A stretch of 64,000 nt of DNA, taken from Hydrangea macrophylla (taxonomy: Eukaryota > Streptophyta > Magnoliopsida > Cornales > Hydrangeaceae). Numbering within the stretch: the first letter of the stretch is position 1; each line of letters begins with the position of its first letter. This document shows, piece by piece, positions 33,480-45,440 of the stretch. The stretch is from the NCBI GenBank assembly GCA_033977485.1, contig CM066989.1:96553887-96617886 (forward strand). Reading direction: 5' to 3'. The notes beneath the pieces are model-generated. The model was not told the DNA's origin, did no database searches, and was given only the letters and a program-made list of their open reading frames with translations. The translations under genes and the position numbers were made by a program.

Positions 33480-33661
33480 AAAAAGGAAAGGGTAAAATAT
33501 TTTCCCTCTTTTGAACGAGCGGGAGAAGAAGCGATAGAGAGAGAAAGAAAAAGGGGAGGAGAAGAGAGAGAGAGAGAGATCAGTCTACGGGAGAATGGAA
33601 TGATCTGCCTCTCCACCGCAGCGCCGCCTCCTCGACTCCGCCACAGTGTCGCTTCGTTCAG
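33480..33661 (+). promoter_or_regulatory. putative 5' leader exon of the CACTA transposase gene
   Basis: A purine-rich, then GC-richer stretch ends in CGTTCAG followed by GTGAGA, a good splice donor at 33661/33662. The next likely acceptor is TTGCAG at 35823, just before the ATG of the TNP2-like exon. A leader exon with an intron of about 2.16 kb is therefore plausible. The exact transcription start is not visible. Confidence 0.4.
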
Positions 33662-35823
33662 GTGAGAATCTCTAAGAATCTGAAACTCTCTTTCAATCTG
33701 AATCTCAACTCAGTCTAAATATATGAGAATCTAAAAATCTCCTTTAATCTCAGTCTAAATCTCTGAGAATCTGAATATCTTTCAATCTCTCTCATACATA
33801 CACCCACTGTATGTGTTCGCGCACATTTACACACCCATTGTGTGTCGTCGGCGCATACACAGGCACATACATATATTCTGTCTTCGGCACACGCACACAC
33901 ACACACACACATGTATACACAGACACATAAAAATCAAAATACACATGTATACACAGACACATAACTATTTGCCAATTTATTTACAAAGCATTGCGGGTAG
34001 AACTATTTGCCTGTTTATAGTTCAAGAATTAGAAGGTCTAAAATCTGGGAATCATGTGGCAGTAAGTGACCCAAGAAAGAATGGATGTTCTGTTGGTTAC
34101 TGAATTTCTAGGGCTGTTCAGACTTTCGGCTATTTCAGTAATTGAATTTCTTCTATTGGGTTAAATTCAATTGATCTTTTTTCCTTTTCTAATAGATCTA
34201 ATGCCTATGAATTTTTGAGAGATAATTCAATGCAACATTTTTTATTTTCTTAAAGAAATACTTACCTCAGTTACCTAGGGTCCATCGTCTATGGAAGCAT
34301 AATAGCCTTGATAGGACTTTCACAAACTGAGTATTTATAGATATGTACCAATGAAGGGCTTCTAAAGTTTCAGAATATGTAGGACCTTTGAAAACTAAAG
34401 AAAATCCGGCATTTGAGTTTTTTACTGAGATCATATGATTTTCTTATTACATGTAATCATGATTATCTAAAACAAAGTTTATCATTTTGCAGAGTACTTG
34501 CCATGCCTGTCTACTAAATCTTTTGTGTCCCTATATGTGCTCTTACTGAGATCATATGGTTTGTTAGTTCTGAATTGATCTGTTTAAATTTTAAAAGTTA
34601 CTCTGTTAATCTACAGTTCTGAATTGCTAGAGTTTATTTCTGATATTTGAATTGTCAATAATCTTTTCATCATTCTTATTATAACTTGAAGTCCTCTTTC
34701 TGTTTATGGTTTGTTATTGTAACTTTTTTTAATTACATACTCTGCCATTTTGGCTGCTGGAGTTCCTTTGAAATAGATATATATTCCTATGTGAAATGCT
34801 TTAGAGCCGTTGATTTGTGAAAGTGTGAGGGTCAATCATTTTATATGTAATGAATATAATGATTTTATCTAAACTTTCAGTAGTCAACTTGAGGTAAGAC
34901 AGGGTTTATCCATTTAGATTCTATACTAGAAAAGACTTTTATTTCATATGCAAGAAACTTAACTGTACAGTGAATTACAAATTTGGAAAACCAAGTAGTA
35001 TCCTATTATGAAGTTCAATAATAAAGAAATAAAATAGAATGTAGCTACTTAGCATGTATCAGTATCAAGAACTAAACTGTATAATGAATTGCAAATTTGG
35101 TAAACCATGACATGAGGTGTAGTGTTATAAGTTCAATCTACAGAAATAATCCAGCAAGTAGCTACTTAACATGTATCACTATTATATCACTACCTGTACT
35201 TCATAGTTCAAAGCATGTATTTGGCTTAAGTCTTATTTTAGTACTACAAAAATGAAAATGAGATTTTTAATTTTGGTCTGGTCTTTTTGATCAATAGATC
35301 TTTTGTGGGTCCCGCTGTGGGCCTTGTATTTGTGGTTATGTCTGTCATCTTAAATATATTCTAGATTAAATTACTCTTACCTCCCCAGAGTTTCTAATAC
35401 TTTAAAACTGACCGTCTCGTTAATGAAATCAAACTTAAATTAGTCCATTTCACCAACTAGCTTGACCAAAAGTAGATTAGTCAACACAAATTGCCAAGAA
35501 AAGAAGAAGAAGATAGATACGAGGAAAGTATGAGTGCACATGTGAAAATTAGCTTGACCATCTCTCTCTCCCTCTATTGATTGTATCCCTTGCCGGGATT
35601 CTCTTTGTTTGCAGGTGTCCTTTCCCTCTCCCCTTGTCCCTTTTCTTTTTTTGGGTTATTAGACCATTTTAAAGGGGACATTTTCAATTATTTTCCTTTC
35701 CCTTTTCTCTTTGTTTAAAACCACGTCTAGTTCACAACCTCCACAGAAAAAATCAAAAGGAAAAGAAAAACAAACAGAAACCTAACCCTAACGACCTCTC
35801 ACCTAGTTCATGTTGAATTGCAG
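33662..35823 (+). other. probable 5' leader intron of the CACTA transposase gene
   Basis: No coding region; T-rich sequence typical of plant introns, bounded by GTGAGA at the left and TTGCAG at the right. It holds an (AC)n microsatellite near 33892-33911. The small ORFs at 33715-34103 come from that repeat. Confidence 0.45.
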
Positions 35824-36226
35824 AATGTCACGACCCATTAACAAAGAGTGGATGAATGAAAGCAATAGAGTTGGTCCAGTATATACAAAGGGGGTTGACG
35901 AGTTTCTTGAATTTGCGATTACAAATAATGTTGGACAGTTGTCAACGTTATCTTGTCCGTGTGTAAAGTGTCGAAATAGAAATCGACACACACCATTAGA
36001 TGTCAGAAATCATCTCGTTAGGAGGGGCATAGATAGGACATATTCTCTATGGGCTTTCCATGGTGAAAAACCATCTATGAATTCGATAGATCAACCGCCA
36101 GTAGAAGAGGTTTGTGGAGAAAACATTGAAGAAGAAAACATCGAGGTTGGAGGGCTTGGGATGGAGAATCTTGTTGACGCTTCTTACGGAATGCATGAAG
36201 AAACTCATGTAGATGATAGTGGTCAG
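35824..36226 (+). pseudogene. TNP2-like transposase, N-terminal exon, split by Athila
   Basis: The ATG at 35825 (MSRPINKEWMNESN) follows a splice acceptor at 35823. The start at 35810 would lie in the intron. Residues 1 to about 80 form the transposase-associated domain of CACTA transposases: WM-x-x-R..YTKGVDEFL, CPCVKCRN, HLVRRGIDRTYSLWAFHGE. The protein binds element ends and works with the catalytic domain. The frame is cut at GGTCAG (36226) by the Athila insertion and continues in phase at 50791 after one duplication is removed (DSGQ then AGVSEESY). The remainder of the gene has lost its catalytic domain. Confidence 0.85.
36222..36226. repeat. Athila target duplication, left copy
   Basis: GTCAG, identical to 50791-50795. 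Confidence 0.95.
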
Positions 36227-36479
36227 TGCAAAGTGGGGGTATTTGTAAAATACAACCGCGCTAAAAGGAAGAATTGTAGTAGTTTTTATCACAACTTCCC
36301 GTGTTATCCGCAATTTGCATTACAAGGCTAATTTTTATACATTATGATTAATCTATGATAAGTTGTATTGGTTTAGCTGTTGTTTATGCAGATCACTGCT
36401 GTGCGGACTAAACAGATGAACATCAGAATAAATGGAATGCTGGAATGCAAACAAAAGAAGTCAAAGCTGAAAAGTGAAG

Positions 36480-36589
36480 TTCGATCGATCTAAGAAGGTT
36501 CGATCGATCGAGCGTTCGATCGCTCGAAGAGAGTAGAAGCGCTTGAGTCTTAAGGGTTCGATCGATCGAAAGAAGTTCGATCGATCGAA
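36480..36589. repeat. paired 14-bp palindromes, U3 cluster of the Athila LTR
   Basis: Pair 1 is TTCGATCGATCTAA (36480) with TTCGATCGATCGAG (36499); a single TTCGATCGCTCGAA follows at 36515. Pair 2 is two perfect TTCGATCGATCGAA at 36557 and 36576. Both pairs have a 5-bp spacer and a 19-bp start-to-start distance. They lie about 70-180 bp upstream of the TATA-like site. The 3' LTR has the same cluster at 49418-49527. Confidence 0.85.
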
Positions 36590-36657
36590 CGGGGTATTTC
36601 CAATAACATTTGCGTGCGCAGCAGAATGCGGGTTTAACCCTAGTGCTTTAGGTTTTC

Positions 36658-36668
36658 TATTTATATGC
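36658..36668 (+). promoter_or_regulatory. putative TATA box of the Athila LTR
   Basis: CTATTTATATG, with a GC-rich to AT-rich transition around it and the palindrome pairs just upstream. The identical sequence in the 3' LTR is at about 49596. Confidence 0.45.
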
Positions 36669-37075
36669 GTTTTGTACACGTCCATAAGGACGCCCACTTT
36701 TACATTTTAGCAGTTTAGAAGGAGAGATAGAGAGTTTGTTTGGTGTTTTTGTAGGTTTTTCATATTGTGGATTGGATTTCTCGAAGTTTATACAAGTATC
36801 TTTCATTCCAGGTTACATATTTATTGCTTATTCATATTCTGCACGTGTTAGACGTAGTTAGATCGCTTGTTTTACAGTGTTGCATGTTAAATAGTTATAA
36901 AACCATAGATTTTATAGTTTTCATGAATAACTCGCAACTAAACAAGGTGTTAATATTTTCTTACGTTAAAAATCAATCCTCGACACTCCAGACGATGTCT
37001 GAGTAGTCCCAGGTTGGGAGAACACGATGAAACAGTGATCTCCAGCCTCTGCCATACAGCAGGATAATCGCTGTG

Positions 37076-37194
37076 TTCGATCGATCGAAGTTAGTTCGAT
37101 CGATCGAACCAGAGACAGTCAAGCGATCGAAGTCAGTTCGATCGATTGAGGGATGAAGGTCTTCTATCGATCGAAGGCGCGTCGATCGATCGAA
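37076..37194. repeat. paired 14-bp palindromes, second cluster of the Athila LTR
   Basis: Three consecutive pairs, each 19 bp start to start: 37076 and 37095 (both perfect), 37118 (GTCAAGCGATCGAA) and 37137 (TTCGATCGATTGAG), 37162 (TTCTATCGATCGAA) and 37181 (GTCGATCGATCGAA). Several of the few LTR-LTR differences fall in this cluster. Confidence 0.85.
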
Positions 37195-37859
37195 CTCCCT
37201 GATTCTTGAGGATGTTCCCTGCAGTATTCCAGGACCTTTTGTCTTAAGATGTGTTATCATTCTGTCCCAAACAAATGCTCAGTTTGTCAAAACAGTTTTA
37301 AAACTAAGGCCCTAAGGCATTTTCTTTCAATACATTTTGCAAACCATCTTCAATGCTAATACCATTGAGGATGCGAGTCTTAACTATTGAATTAAACCGC
37401 TTTTGTGTATTTCAATTTAACTGTGATGATATGGTCCCGGTCATGAAAGGGCCATGGATTCTTTATCTTTTGAGGAATACGGACAACTGTAGGTAATATA
37501 CTCCATTGTGCTTCAATGTAAATGCATGGTAGATGGCTAGGTTACTGCGGATTCGTGTAATCCCAACACTTTCTTTTAAAGTTAAACACCATAATTTCAA
37601 GTACTGTTTTAATTAGCTAGTTAGATTATTTAGTTAATTTTAATTATTTTCATTAGTAATCCTAGTTTGTGGAACTTTGTGTTCTACACCACCGTTCAAA
37701 CTTATTTATTTTATTTTGTTTTCTTTTAGAGGATAGTCTAATTCAATAGGTCAACACCTTCCCTGTGGGATCGACCTGGTCTTACCAGATATTACTTGCA
37801 CGTCTACCTACACTTGGGTATTGCACAAGAGCGCACAAGATTTTCTCGTGTCAAGTTTT

Positions 37860-37877
37860 TGGCGCCGTTGCCGGGGA
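37860..37877 (+). promoter_or_regulatory. Athila primer binding site (tRNA-Asp)
   Basis: TGGCGCCGTTGCCGGGGA, 6 bp after the LTR, is fully complementary to the 3' end of plant tRNA-Asp, the primer class of Athila elements. Confidence 0.9.
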
Positions 37878-37991
37878 AGGCGACGATCAATTCTTTCGAT
37901 TACCTCAGTCTCTCTTCATCTCTTTCTGTTTTTCTTTTCTTTTCTTTTCCGTTCTTTAGGTAAGTTCTCACCCTAGGAACTCTCCTAGTTC

Positions 37992-40900
37992 ATGTCCGAA
38001 AATTCTATTGAAGGATTTTTTGGAAACCCTTTCTACCTATCTGACTCTGATAGCTCCATCAACCCGATAGTCACTCCAACTGCATCAATGGATGATCATC
38101 AGAGTGAAAATGGTGACAATGTTGTGGTGCCAATTGATGAGGCACTCCGTCCTCTTTGCGATCTTATGCAACTAGAACATGCACCTACGCCCTCTTGCAT
38201 TCAAATCCCACCGCATAATGGCGAATTTCAGTTTTGCAATGGGATGATTCAATTGCTTCCCACTTTTCATGGGATGGAAAGTGAGAAGGCGTATTTACAT
38301 GTCACCGATTTCGAGGATGTTTGCAAAACATTCTCGCAAAATTGTCCTAGGGAGGTGACGCATTTAATGCTATTCCCCTTCACTTTGAAAGATAAAGCGA
38401 AGGCGTGGCTTCACTCCCTAAAGCCTAATTCAATTTTCACCTGGCATGCGATGAGCACCGCATTTCTGAAGAAATTCTATCCTACTCGCATGACCACTGA
38501 CCTTCAGCGTCAAATCAATTCCTACAAACAAAAGAGCAATGAAACCTTCACACAAGCGTGGGAGCGTTTCAAAGATTTGCTTCTCTCATGCCCACACCAT
38601 GGGTTTGAGAAATGGCAAACTATCAGCTTCTTTTATCAAGGATTGAATGGTGAAACAAAGAAGTTGGTGGAAACAATGAGCTCTGGACCATTTCTGCGAA
38701 AAAACACTGAAGAGGCCGAAGCCCATTTCGAATGGTTAGCTGAATACGCTCATGAATGGTCAAATTCTGACAATATCTCACGCTCACAGATATCTTGTAT
38801 AGAAGAGAAAAGCCTATACCAGCTAACCAATGAAGATCGCCTCATGACTAAGTATGCAGAGCTAGCAAAAAAGGTAGAAGAGTTAAGCATGAAAGGAGAG
38901 AGTTCTAGGCAAGTCATGCCTGAAGAACCATGTGGCACATGCAACATGTTGGGACATACAACTCAATATTGTCCTAATGTGCCATATTTTCAAGAGCAAG
39001 CCCCTGTAGAGATGAATGCCATGCAAGGTTTTCGAGGGGCGGGGAATTCCAACAATAATTTTCAAAGTAATACTAGATGGAATCACCCCGGTTTTGATTG
39101 GAGAAATAATGCTGGGGCCCAAAATCAATATCAACAGCAGCCCTACAACAACAATCAATATCAAGGGCAAAACAATAGGCCGTCCCAGCATTACAATCAA
39201 AACAGAACTAATAATTACAATCAAGCTCAACCCTCCAATGCACCACAAACCAATGCCTATGTGCCCCCGCACAAGAAGGTACAAGAAGAGGAGCCACTTG
39301 CTAATGCCAATCTAACGCAGCAACTCATCCAAATGATGAGTAAAATGTCTGCCACGTTAGAGAGGATAGATGCACGGCAAGAGAGCTCAGGAGGAACATT
39401 CCCTGCCCAACCACTTCAGAACCCCAAGGGACATAACAATGGTCCTAACAATCAAGAACATGCTAAAGCTGTGACCACACTGAGAAGTGGAAAAATCATA
39501 GAGAAAAGCATACCTCTGTCCACTCCCGAAGTGTACAAAGAGGGGGAAGTGTTGGATGAAGAAGTTGAGCTACCATCTACTCGAGAGGAGGAGCCGTCTA
39601 CTAATGACGAACCAATAAAGGAAAACCTTGAAGCTCCTAGAGTAGAAGAAGAAGTTGAGCGAAGGCCTGGAAAGGAATCTGTTAAGGAGGAACCACCAAA
39701 ATGCCCCTTTCCTGCACCTTATCCTCAACGGTTGAAGAAACCCAAGAATGAGACGAAGAATCAGGAGTTTTTGGAATTGTTTAAGCAAGTTAAGATTAAC
39801 CTTCCACTCCTAGATGCTATCAAGCAAGTGCCGGCCTATGCTAAGTATCTTAAAGATCTATGCACGGTCAAGAGGAGGCAAAGCGTGAAGAAACATGCGT
39901 ATGTCGCGTGCCAAGCTAGCGCAATCATTCAAAACGAGTTGCCTCCAAAACTCAAAGATCCCGGTACACCTACTGTCTCATGCAGAATTGGGAATCAAAA
40001 GATAGACAACGCACTCCTCGATTTAGGAGCAAGCGTAAACCTGCTGCCATATTCAGTCTATAAACAGCTAGGGTTGGGTGAACTCAAACCCACTCGAGTT
40101 GCTTTGCAATTGGCAGACAGGTCTGTGAAGTACCCTAGAGGGGTATTAGAGGACGTCCTGGTCCAAATAGACTCTTTTGTATTTCCGGTGGACTTTGTGA
40201 TATTGGACACAGAACCTGTGTCTAATCCTGGTGCACATATCCCGGTTATATTTGGACGGCCGTTCCTCAACACTATTGATGCCACAATCAAGATTAGAAG
40301 TGGTATCATGACAATCGTATTCGGGAACATGACATTGAATGTCAAGATCTTTTCCAATCCCCGACCTGAAGAATACGATGATGAGGAAGAAATCCATTAT
40401 ATAGACACGGTCATTGAAGATGAAGTTGACTTGGTCGACTACAAAGATCCTTTGGAAATTGTGATGACGCAATTTAGCGATATCTATCAGCCTGCAGAGT
40501 CAACTCCATTGGATGCTGACCTGAATCAGACGTGTCTTATGATGGATACGATAGAGGAGGATAGAGCCGATTGCATGTGGGTAACGCCATATGAACAACT
40601 GCCTCCTAAAACCAAGTTGGTAATGCCCTCTAGTTTCCAGTTCCCGGAATTAGAATTGAAGGAGCTTCCAAAAGAGCTGAAATATGCTTTCCTAGGGACT
40701 GGAAAAACTTATCCTGTAATCATTTCATCTGCTTTAACTCATGAACAGGAAAGTAAGCTAGTGGAAATGCTGAAAAAGCATAAAGATGCTATGGGATGGA
40801 CAATTGCTGACCTCAAAGGCATAAGCCCATCCATATGCACACACAAGATATATCTGGAGGAAGACGCCAAACCTTCAAGGCAAATGCAAAGGCGTCTGAA

Positions 40901-43553
40901 TCCCAACATGCAAGAAGTGGTTAAAAAGGAAGTGCTTAAACTACTTGATGTTGGGATGATATATCCAATATCTGATAGTCCTTGGGTTAGTCCTACCCAA
41001 GTAGTGCCAAAGAAAGCAGGCATAACGGTCATCCCAAACAAAGAGGGTGAATTAGTACCGACACGTGTCCCCACTGGATGGAGGATGTGCATTGACTACA
41101 GGAAGTTAAATACTGTGACCCGAAAGGACCATTTTCCTTTGCCATTCATGGATCAAATGCTAGAACGTGTGGCGGGTCACAAGTATTACTGCTTCTTGGA
41201 TGGATACAGTGGATATAATCAAATTGAGATTGCTCCTGAAGATCAGGAGAAAACCACATTCACGTGTCCATTCGGTACTTTTGCCTACCGACGAATGCCG
41301 TTTGGCCTTTGCAATGCACCGGCTACCTTTCAGCGGTGCATGCTAAGCATCTTTAGTGACATGGTCGAAAACATCCTTGAAGTTTTCATGGATGACTTTT
41401 CAGTATTCGGCCATAGCTTCGAGGATTGCCTCAGCAATCTCGAACAGGTGTTAATGAGGTGTGAGGACAAACACCTAGTCTTGAATTGGGAGAAGTGTCA
41501 CTTTATGGTGACCAAGGGTATAGTTCTAGGCCACATAATATCCGATGAAGGAATCCAAGTGGATAAGGCTAAGATCGACATAATCTCAAATCTACCTGTT
41601 CCCCGTACAGTGCGAGACATTCGTTCATTTTTGGGGCATGCAGGTTTTTATCGTCGATTTATCAAGAATTTCAGTGCAATCTCTCGACCCCTTTGTCAAC
41701 TTCTTGTCAAAGATGCACCTTTCGAGTGGTCAGAGAGTTGCCAAAAGTCCTTTGAGGATCTAAAAGATCTCCTCACCTCCGCACCTATAATACAGGCACC
41801 CGACTGGAGTTTGCCTTTCGAATTAATGTGCGATGCTAGTGATTACGCCATTGGCGCAGTCCTAGGTCAGAGGAAGGACAATAAGCCACATGTGATATAC
41901 TACTCCAGCCGAACTTTAAATGAAGCTCAAATGAATTACACTACTACTGAAAAGGAGCTGCTGGCCGTAGTGTTCGCTCTGGACAAGTTTAGGTCTTACC
42001 TGATAGGGTCGCCAATCGTCTATTTTACAGATCATTCGGCCCTCAAGTATCTTTTGTCAAAAAAAGACGCTAAACAACGGCTTATTCGCTGGATACTCTT
42101 ACTCCAAGAGTTTGATTTAACAATCAAGGACAAGAAAGGAGTAGAGAATGTGGTTGCGGATCATTTATCCCGGTTGACTTTTACCGATAACACTGAATCC
42201 CAATCCATTAAAGATGAGTTCCCAGATGAACAGCTACTGGCAGTAAGTAGTCTGCCTTGGTATGCTGATGTGGTAAACTACCTTGTCACAGGTGAGACAC
42301 CGACTCATTGGTCGAATCAAGATAGGAAACGGTTCCTCTCGTTTGCGCGCCATTTCTTCTTTGATGACCCATACCTTTTCAAATACTGTGCTGATCAGGT
42401 CATCAGGCGCTGCGTCCCCAACGAGGATATAACCGTAATATTAGCGTCATGCCATTCTGAGGCATGCGGTGGCCATTTTGCGTCACAGAAGACTGCACAA
42501 AAAGTGTTGCAAAGCGGTTTTTACTGGCCCACAGTCTTCAAAGATGCTTATTCCTTTTGCAAGACATGCCAACGCTGTCAAAAGCTTGGAACCATTTCTA
42601 AAAGGAATTCTATGCCTTTAACCCCTATCATCACCATTGAGATATTCGATTGTTGGGGCATAGATTTTATGGGCCCATTTCCCAAGTCGAATAACTGTGA
42701 GTACATACTCCTTGCTGTGGAGTATGTATCCAAATGGGTAGAAGCGATACCAACGAGACGAAATGACCACAGAACGGTCATGTCATTTCTAAGAGAGCAT
42801 ATTTTGTCTCGTTTTGGTACTCCGAAAGCTTTACTAAGTGACCAAGGCAAGCATTTCTGCAATAAGCCCTTGGAGTCACTTCTAAAGAAATATGGAGTCC
42901 ATCATAAAATCGCTCTTGCTTATCATCCACAGTCAAATGGGCAAGCAGAATTGGCTAACCGAGAAATCAAGCATATTCTCGAAAAGACGGTTAGTTCCAA
43001 TCGAAAAGACTGGGCATACAAATTAACTGACGCGTTATGGGCATACCGTACTACCTATAAGACTAATCTTGGTATGTCCCCGTATAGACTAGTTTACGGG
43101 AAAGCTTGCCACCTTCCTGTTGAAATTGAACATAAAGCTTATTGGGCGACACGCTCATTGAACTTTGATATTCAAGAGGGAGGTCAGCTACGCAAGCTTC
43201 AACTTGCAGAGCTAGAGGAAATACGACGAGACGCGTATGACTCTGCAAAGTTGCACAAGGAAAAGTTGAAGGCTCGACACGATCGTACGATTTTTCGTAA
43301 ATCATTTGAGCCGGGGCAGAAAGTGTTGCTGTATGATTCTCGCCTCCATCTTTTCCCAGGAAAACTCCGTTCCCGGTGGACAGGCCCGTTCATCGTAAAA
43401 ACTGTTTTTCCACATGGGGCGGTCGAGATTGTTAATCCCAAGAACGATGATTGTTTCAAGGTCAATGGCCAAAGATTGAAGTCGTTCTTGGAGAATTTCT
43501 ACTCTGAAGTTGAGCACATCCAACTGGATGAGCCCAGCTATTCTCACGCTTAA
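37992..43553 (+). CDS. gag-pol: Athila gag-pol polyprotein (1,853 residues)
   Basis: A single open frame makes the capsid and the enzymes for reverse transcription and integration. Gag: capsid-like domain at about residues 95-275 ([39 protein letters not shown]), then a CCHC zinc knuckle ([14 protein letters not shown], residues 314-327) and a Gln/Asn-rich linker. Protease: DLGAS at 677-681. Reverse transcriptase: about 1020-1190, with [28 protein letters not shown] and catalytic FMDD at 1132-1135. RNase H: about 1275-1400 ([31 protein letters not shown]). Integrase: HHCC zinc finger around 1495-1540, catalytic D1558, D1617 and E1653 (exactly 35 residues between the last two), followed by a C-terminal domain without a chromodomain. 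I chose the ATG at 37992, 114 bp after the primer site. No stop or frameshift is visible. Confidence 0.96.
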   Translation: MSENSIEGFFGNPFYLSDSDSSINPIVTPTASMDDHQSENGDNVVVPIDEALRPLCDLMQLEHAPTPSCIQIPPHNGEFQFCNGMIQLLPTFHGMESEKAYLHVTDFEDVCKTFSQNCPREVTHLMLFPFTLKDKAKAWLHSLKPNSIFTWHAMSTAFLKKFYPTRMTTDLQRQINSYKQKSNETFTQAWERFKDLLLSCPHHGFEKWQTISFFYQGLNGETKKLVETMSSGPFLRKNTEEAEAHFEWLAEYAHEWSNSDNISRSQISCIEEKSLYQLTNEDRLMTKYAELAKKVEELSMKGESSRQVMPEEPCGTCNMLGHTTQYCPNVPYFQEQAPVEMNAMQGFRGAGNSNNNFQSNTRWNHPGFDWRNNAGAQNQYQQQPYNNNQYQGQNNRPSQHYNQNRTNNYNQAQPSNAPQTNAYVPPHKKVQEEEPLANANLTQQLIQMMSKMSATLERIDARQESSGGTFPAQPLQNPKGHNNGPNNQEHAKAVTTLRSGKIIEKSIPLSTPEVYKEGEVLDEEVELPSTREEEPSTNDEPIKENLEAPRVEEEVERRPGKESVKEEPPKCPFPAPYPQRLKKPKNETKNQEFLELFKQVKINLPLLDAIKQVPAYAKYLKDLCTVKRRQSVKKHAYVACQASAIIQNELPPKLKDPGTPTVSCRIGNQKIDNALLDLGASVNLLPYSVYKQLGLGELKPTRVALQLADRSVKYPRGVLEDVLVQIDSFVFPVDFVILDTEPVSNPGAHIPVIFGRPFLNTIDATIKIRSGIMTIVFGNMTLNVKIFSNPRPEEYDDEEEIHYIDTVIEDEVDLVDYKDPLEIVMTQFSDIYQPAESTPLDADLNQTCLMMDTIEEDRADCMWVTPYEQLPPKTKLVMPSSFQFPELELKELPKELKYAFLGTGKTYPVIISSALTHEQESKLVEMLKKHKDAMGWTIADLKGISPSICTHKIYLEEDAKPSRQMQRRLNPNMQEVVKKEVLKLLDVGMIYPISDSPWVSPTQVVPKKAGITVIPNKEGELVPTRVPTGWRMCIDYRKLNTVTRKDHFPLPFMDQMLERVAGHKYYCFLDGYSGYNQIEIAPEDQEKTTFTCPFGTFAYRRMPFGLCNAPATFQRCMLSIFSDMVENILEVFMDDFSVFGHSFEDCLSNLEQVLMRCEDKHLVLNWEKCHFMVTKGIVLGHIISDEGIQVDKAKIDIISNLPVPRTVRDIRSFLGHAGFYRRFIKNFSAISRPLCQLLVKDAPFEWSESCQKSFEDLKDLLTSAPIIQAPDWSLPFELMCDASDYAIGAVLGQRKDNKPHVIYYSSRTLNEAQMNYTTTEKELLAVVFALDKFRSYLIGSPIVYFTDHSALKYLLSKKDAKQRLIRWILLLQEFDLTIKDKKGVENVVADHLSRLTFTDNTESQSIKDEFPDEQLLAVSSLPWYADVVNYLVTGETPTHWSNQDRKRFLSFARHFFFDDPYLFKYCADQVIRRCVPNEDITVILASCHSEACGGHFASQKTAQKVLQSGFYWPTVFKDAYSFCKTCQRCQKLGTISKRNSMPLTPIITIEIFDCWGIDFMGPFPKSNNCEYILLAVEYVSKWVEAIPTRRNDHRTVMSFLREHILSRFGTPKALLSDQGKHFCNKPLESLLKKYGVHHKIALAYHPQSNGQAELANREIKHILEKTVSSNRKDWAYKLTDALWAYRTTYKTNLGMSPYRLVYGKACHLPVEIEHKAYWATRSLNFDIQEGGQLRKLQLAELEEIRRDAYDSAKLHKEKLKARHDRTIFRKSFEPGQKVLLYDSRLHLFPGKLRSRWTGPFIVKTVFPHGAVEIVNPKNDDCFKVNGQRLKSFLENFYSEVEHIQLDEPSYSHA

Positions 43554-43713
43554 AAATCCGAAGTGGAATTCCAAATTGTTGTTGTATTCTTTTTCTTTTC
43601 TTGCATTTTAGTTTCTCTCTCTTTTGTTTCTTTTTGGTTTTCGTTCTTTATTTCGTGTTTGTGATTTAGTTCTAATCCATTATTCCTTAAACCACTCTGT
43701 TGCAGGTGCGTAG

Positions 43714-44318
43714 ATGCGAGGGGATGATGTTCATTCTGTCGGTTCTTGGGCTGATTCAGAATGTCGCTGTGGCACCTGGACTGAGGGTGAACTCATACCC
43801 TGCCCCTTGCTTCATCAAGATCCTGAAGCTCATTCTCTTATTGATGCTACTCAAGGGTACATTCCATATCCACCAGCCCTCCTGGACATCAATCCATACG
43901 AAAATATGGGATTTCAGGATTATGAAGAGGTGGATGAGGAAGAAGACCTATACATGGGACGAATGGTGGATGACGCACTCATGGCGCAGTGGGAAAACGA
44001 TGACATGTGGGAGCCATGGGAGGATCATGACCTTCAGGATGTCGTCCTAGATCGCCACAATGCCGTCTTTGTTTTCGTGGACGATTTCCTCGTGCTTGAG
44101 TTGGTCCCATACCGCTACGTGCACTTGAGCTACTTGCTATTCAGGCTCCAATGCCCCTTACCAGCCAGTGCATTTTGGGAACTAATGCCAATAGTGAGGT
44201 TGGAACTTGTCGTATTTCTTTGTATGTGTTTGTTTCTATTTTTTGTTTTTCTTTTTGTATTAATTTGTGTTTCTTGTGTTCTGGTGTTTTAATTTCAACT
44301 TGTTGTCTTTTGTCCAGG
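43714..44318 (+). CDS. Athila ORF between pol and the third ORF, first part; probably spliced
   Basis: An acidic frame starting MRGDDVHSVGSW 160 bp after gag-pol; family not recognised. A splice-acceptor-like TCTGTTGCAG ends at 43704, just before the ATG. The first 145 residues or so are hydrophilic and rich in Asp/Glu (residues 70-80 YEEVDEEEDLY). After about codon 160 the frame runs into T-rich sequence that would read as a hydrophobic helix. That stretch has intron composition and ends in TTTTGTCCAG at about 44318, so I think it is an intron rather than a membrane anchor. The second part then continues at 44319. Confidence 0.4.
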
Positions 44319-44642
44319 ATTGTCACTATGTTCCTAAATGGCATCCCGGTATTCCTTCCACATCAACTATTTCATGGTTTTGGGCCCTACATAAGACCCC
44401 CACTCACTCCGCCGCGAGAGGACAGTCCGTTGCGCAATCACACTCCGTTATCCTTGTCTCCATCCGGATCACCTCTTGCGTGGGCTTTCAATTCCTTGGA
44501 GAGTCCAGACTTGTTTGATGATGTCCTGGCTGCTTTTCGATTGTTCTGGGAAAGGGAATCATCGAGTTTGGACTTCGCGACTGAAGATTCGGCGGATTAT
44601 GAAGAGATCGTGGAAGAGGAAATCTTTATACTCGAAGACTAG
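44319..44642 (+). CDS. Athila ORF between pol and the third ORF, second part
   Basis: After the acceptor-like TTTTGTCCAG a frame continues as IVTMFLNGIPVFLPHQ, has a Pro/Ser-rich middle (PLTPPREDSPLRN) and a strongly acidic end (DYEEIVEEEIFILED), then stops at 44642. The acid-rich character matches the first part at 43714, which supports one protein from two exons. Function is unknown. It lies upstream of the palindrome cluster and the third ORF. Confidence 0.4.
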   Translation: MVTMFLNGIPVFLPHQLFHGFGPYIRPPLTPPREDSPLRNHTPLSLSPSGSPLAWAFNSLESPDLFDDVLAAFRLFWERESSSLDFATEDSADYEEIVEEEIFILED

Positions 44643-44978
44643 TGCTACATTTCAGTTGTTTCTGTTCAATTTCAATTCTTGTTTAGCAACTGGAGTGTAA
44701 TCCTTGACAAAATGTTTTTGGTTTTAGTTTTAGTTTTAATTTTTGGTTTTCTTTAGTTAAATAAGGTTTTAACCACAGTTGGGGATGATAATGTTGCAAT
44801 TTGGATGCAATGATAAAGTTTTATTTTGATATAAATTGCAATTTTCTATTCTGGGGATGAATTTCTGTCCTACATGCTTGTTCTTCAACTGTTCTTTCAG
44901 TCTCTCTGCATGTCTAAATTTGTTTTTGATAGTTGGGAGTGATGTAGTCATATCCCAATGAATTCTGGAATTTTTGTG

Positions 44979-45097
44979 TTCGATCGATCGAACCCAGTTC
45001 GATCGATCAAAACCTGAATGTTCAAGCGCTTGTAGTTTACGTTCAATCGATTGAGGGATTTGTGTTCGATCGATTGAACACACTTCGATCGATCGAA
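44979..45097. repeat. paired 14-bp palindromes, first internal cluster
   Basis: Pair 44979 (TTCGATCGATCGAA) with 44998 (TTCGATCGATCAAA), and pair 45065 (TTCGATCGATTGAA) with 45084 (perfect), both 19 bp start to start. Between them is a weaker pair (45021 TTCAAGCGCTTGTA and 45042 TTCAATCGATTGAG, 21 bp). This cluster lies outside the LTRs, in the untranslated region before the third ORF. Confidence 0.85.
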
Positions 45098-45440
45098 CGA
45101 AGCATTTAAACGAGGCGTCTTCAGGACATCTCTTCATTTCCCTCACTCTCACTCTCAATCGCTCGAAGACAGAGGGGGGTGCGACTCGGCAAACTTCGAT
45201 TTCTGGCATTCAAATAGATGCCCTGATTAACCTCCTGATCATCTTCATCTTCATCTCATCATCCGTCCATCCCCACTGCAGGTTCTTACCCGAGGTAGGC
45301 CCCACTCATTTGTTTCTTTTTCTTTTCCTCTTTGTAGTGTTAGAAAATCCCAAGGGGGTGTCCCCTTGGTCTTAGGATCATCTTTTTTTAGCGTCACTTA
45401 GGTTTTCTTTTCGTTTCTGCGGTTGCTGAACACCGCTGTG

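Larger units (their letters stand above)
36227..37853 (+). mobile_element. 5' LTR of the Athila element
   Basis: 1,627 bp from TGCAAAGTGGGGG to TTCTCGTGTCA. A TATA-like CTATTTATATG at about 36658-36668 follows the palindrome cluster and is the likely promoter; if so, U3 contains three palindromes in front of it and R/U5 the rest. Five of the pairs of TTCGATCGATCGAA-like palindromes lie in this LTR. The frames that encode FDRSN-like peptides on the minus strand are by-products of those palindromes. Confidence 0.95.

Noticed and set aside
35810..35824. Start of the TNP2-like protein at the upstream ATG (MLNCR)
   Set aside because: A splice acceptor TTGCAG falls between that ATG and the conserved MSRPINKEW, so the upstream ATG is likely intronic.
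36461..36697. Minus-strand frame in the Athila LTR with FDRSN and SIERS motifs (also 49399-49635, 36973-37260, 45423-45665)
   Set aside because: The peptide motif is produced by the CGATCG palindromes in whichever frame is open; frames start and stop at random points around the repeats.
38750..39315. Several overlapping ORFs on both strands within Athila gag-pol
   Set aside because: They are shadow frames of a single long coding sequence with clear domains.
44195..44292. Hydrophobic C-terminal helix of the ORF at 43714 as an envelope membrane anchor
   Set aside because: The T-rich composition and a splice acceptor at its end make an intron more likely; no signal peptide or other envelope feature is present.
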